Of a stretch of 64,000 nucleotides of DNA, positions 62,458 through 64,000 are shown one piece after another (within the stretch, counting starts at the first letter, position 1; the number at the start of each line of letters is the position of its first letter). A program made the position numbers and the translations under genes. The stretch covers positions 124,001 through 188,000 of the forward strand of contig ML210158.1 in NCBI GenBank assembly GCA_004369085.1, in the 5' to 3' direction. The notes under the pieces are model-generated. The model was given only the letters and a program-made list of their open reading frames with translations. It was not told the origin of the DNA and did not search any database. The stretch comes from Coprinopsis marcescibilis (Eukaryota; Basidiomycota; Agaricomycetes; Agaricales; Psathyrellaceae).

Positions 62458-63444
62458 ATGTATCGGGTGACTTTGGAAAGGAGACATTGGATGTATGTAT
62501 GGATTCCCATCCTTACGTCGATAGTGTGGTTTGGTGAGTAGGTTGCGCTAGTTCTGGAGGCGTTTTTTGACATTTTGTGCTCGTTTTAGGCATGTTGTGG
62601 GCCATGATGATTGTATGGCTCGCATCTGGACAGCCAAAGTACCCCTCGCAAGATGGCAGGATCGCCTATATATCCGATATTGGCGCGAGCTATCTTAAGC
62701 CATTGTTCGTTGCGGGTTGCTCGTTCACTGCAGTTGGCTTCTCCCTGTGTTTGATTGTTGAGAGGTACCTCAGGTATTCCGGAAGGTGAGTACTCTGCAC
62801 TCTCGTCTTCTGGTGGGCTTAACCACTCATCTATGAATGCATGATGTGCACAGATTATTGCCACACATGCGCAAGAGGGAAAAGATTCTCAGTACTTTGG
62901 CTGTCCTCGGTGCAATGTTGGGAGGATGTGGTTTGATTCTGCTCTCTGTCTTCGACACGATGAGGTATCCTTCAGTACATCGAGTATTTCTACTCGTTTT
63001 CATGGCTGGAGTCGCTCTCAGCGCCATATTCACGTGTGTGGAGGTATTAGCGGGCTTTCTCTCCCGGCTCAAGCTGTGTCGCTGATGACATCTCTGCACA
63101 GTACCGTTGGATCAGCAAGGACTTTGTCTTCGCCAAGGAGCTGCGCGCGGCTTACTGGTCCAAGGCCATAATCGTCACCATTCTAATATGCCTGTCTATC
63201 GCATTTGCAATCACTCTTTTCACTGCTTCTGATGTTGGAGGTATGTTCGCCGATTTTGAGCATCAGAAAACGGCGATTGACGTTGCACCAAGCTGTATTG
63301 GAATGGCTCATTTCCTTCTCGTTCACCGCATATATCATGTCCTATTTCTTCGACCTGCGGATGTCGAAAGGACGATATAAAGGAGAGCTCCATGCGAGCG
63401 TGGACATGTCACAAGTTTTGCAACGCACTTCTAGCGATTCATAA
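62458..63444 (+). CDS. Frag1/DRAM/Sfk1 family six-span membrane protein
   Basis: Five exons (62458-62533, 62590-62785, 62854-63043, 63102-63240, 63293-63444) total 753 bases, giving 250 residues. Six hydrophobic spans are visible: WIPILTSIVWF-GMLWAMMIV, LFVAGCSFTAVGFSLCLIVE, LSTLAVLGAMLGGCGLILLS, VFLLVFMAGVALSAIFTCVE, IIVTILICLSIAFAITLFTA and VLEWLISFSFTAYIMSYFFD. A lumenal or outer loop between spans 1 and 2 carries RIAYISDIGASYLKP, the family hallmark. Yeast Sfk1 acts at the plasma membrane with the PI4-kinase Stt4 and in lipid asymmetry; DRAM and PGAP2/Frag1 are relatives. I lean to Sfk1 because of the fungal setting. ATG 62458 is the first in frame. Confidence 0.85.
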
Positions 63445-63689
63445 TTCATAAATATGCAAGGACATTGACGGACGGACTAGTCTACTTACATCTAACTTAT
63501 CTCGCTACTAGCAGTAATCTGCGTTGGGTATTTCTAATCATCACGAACGGACACTTTATGTGACATCGGTGCTTTCTGTTGCTCTTCCGAAATAAATAAA
63601 CTATTCTTGGTATACTACAATTTGGAAGAGGAAGTTGACAGTACGGAGATATGGTAATTCAGCCATTCTCCTTGATTATATGGCTTTTT

Positions 63690-64000
63690 TCACGACATAT
63701 TGAGCTCTTTATCGAGCTGCATAGCAAGTTCCATATCCTTCAGTTCCTGTTCCCTTCTCCGCGCAGCCTCCTTCTCGTACCACTTCAGTTCGCTAACTCT
63801 GCGGTCGTCTGGAGACGGTTGACGAGGAGGCGTCTGCACAGGAGGCGTCTGCACAGGTGTCTGAACAGGAGGCGTCTGAGCAGGAGGCTTGGGAGGAGAT
63901 GCCGGAAGGATGTTTGGAGGACTCCGTGCGTCCCGTGCATCTCGTGTGGCTCCAGGCGGCAATGGAAGGGGTGTCTGGTATCGTACGCGCAATGACGGGT
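63690..64000 (-). CDS. C-terminal end of a proline-rich protein, cut by the window edge
   Basis: The frame is open from the right edge and ends at 63690; the apparent start near 63992 is TTG, so the gene continues outside. The visible part has PLPLPPGATRDARDARSPPN, a run of proline/threonine/glutamine repeats, and a charged helix KWYEKEAARRREQELKDMEL ending AMQLDKELNMS, which resembles a short coiled coil. Domain and function cannot be told from this piece. Confidence 0.6.
   Translation of the reverse strand, partial: PSLRVRYQTPLPLPPGATRDARDARSPPNILPASPPKPPAQTPPVQTPVQTPPVQTPPRQPSPDDRRVSELKWYEKEAARRREQELKDMELAMQLDKELNMS
63826..63882 (-). repeat. Short tandem repeat coding for TPPVQ units
   Basis: GGAGGCGTCTGCACA occurs twice in perfect tandem (63826-63855), followed by a shortened unit GGTGTCTGAACA and a variant GGAGGCGTCTGAGCA. 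On the minus strand these encode TPPVQ/TPVQ/TPPAQ units. Confidence 0.85.

Overview
The window reads as nuclear DNA of a filamentous basidiomycete, most likely a mushroom-forming Agaricomycete. Nearly every gene is broken by short introns of about 45-80 bases with GT...AG ends. Genes sit close together on both strands. The set includes fungal hallmarks: neutral trehalase with a calcium loop, Atg15, a Rom2-type RhoGEF with a CNH domain, Yck-type casein kinase, an Avt-type vacuolar transporter, and DUF6593-like proteins, which are typical of mushrooms. I cannot name the species.

Layout. 1-24.3 kb is a dense housekeeping block: the 3' part of an Sqt1/AAMP WD40 gene, ATG15 (-), neutral trehalase (-), a mitochondrial RMND1/DUF155 protein (+), a Rho1 GEF (+), eIF6/TIF6 (-) divergent from NDUFAF7 (+), FRA10AC1 (-), a 767-residue disordered protein (+), a serine-rich 240-residue protein (+) and CTF8 (-). 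24.3-29.7 kb is gene-poor; the one gene I could build there is a three-exon, 145-codon gene with a CsbD-like lysine-rich motif. 29.7-44 kb holds two DUF6593-like paralogues in opposite orientation. Between them lie a large gene with three CX5R phosphatase/phytase-like domains (paladin type, -), a GT-B-type glycosyltransferase related to the N-terminal part of plant L-arabinokinase (+) and a vacuolar amino-acid transporter (+). 46-64 kb holds an Hst3/Hst4-class sirtuin (-), a small mitochondrial-type protein (-), bifunctional PFK-2/FBPase-2 (-), casein kinase I (-), an F-box protein (+), a DsbA/FrnE-like oxidoreductase with an altered active site (+), a poorly resolved gene (+), an intron-containing tRNA-Arg(UCG), a six-span Frag1/DRAM/Sfk1 membrane protein (+) and the 3' end of a proline-rich gene (-).

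I see no gene cluster with one shared pathway, no transposon, no CRISPR array and no virus-like sequence. Loose functional links exist: Sqt1 and eIF6 act in late 60S ribosome maturation; trehalase and PFK-2/FBPase-2 act in carbohydrate control; RMND1 and NDUFAF7 act in mitochondria. These look like the chance neighbourhoods normal in fungal genomes. Splice sites were chosen by eye from reading frame, GT/AG ends and family conservation. For eight genes the exon lengths were summed and keep frame: CTF8, both DUF6593-like genes, the serine-rich gene, the disordered gene, the CsbD-like gene, the DsbA-like gene and the Sfk1-like gene. Several long open frames begin with TTG or GTG; for those I moved the start to the first credible ATG.
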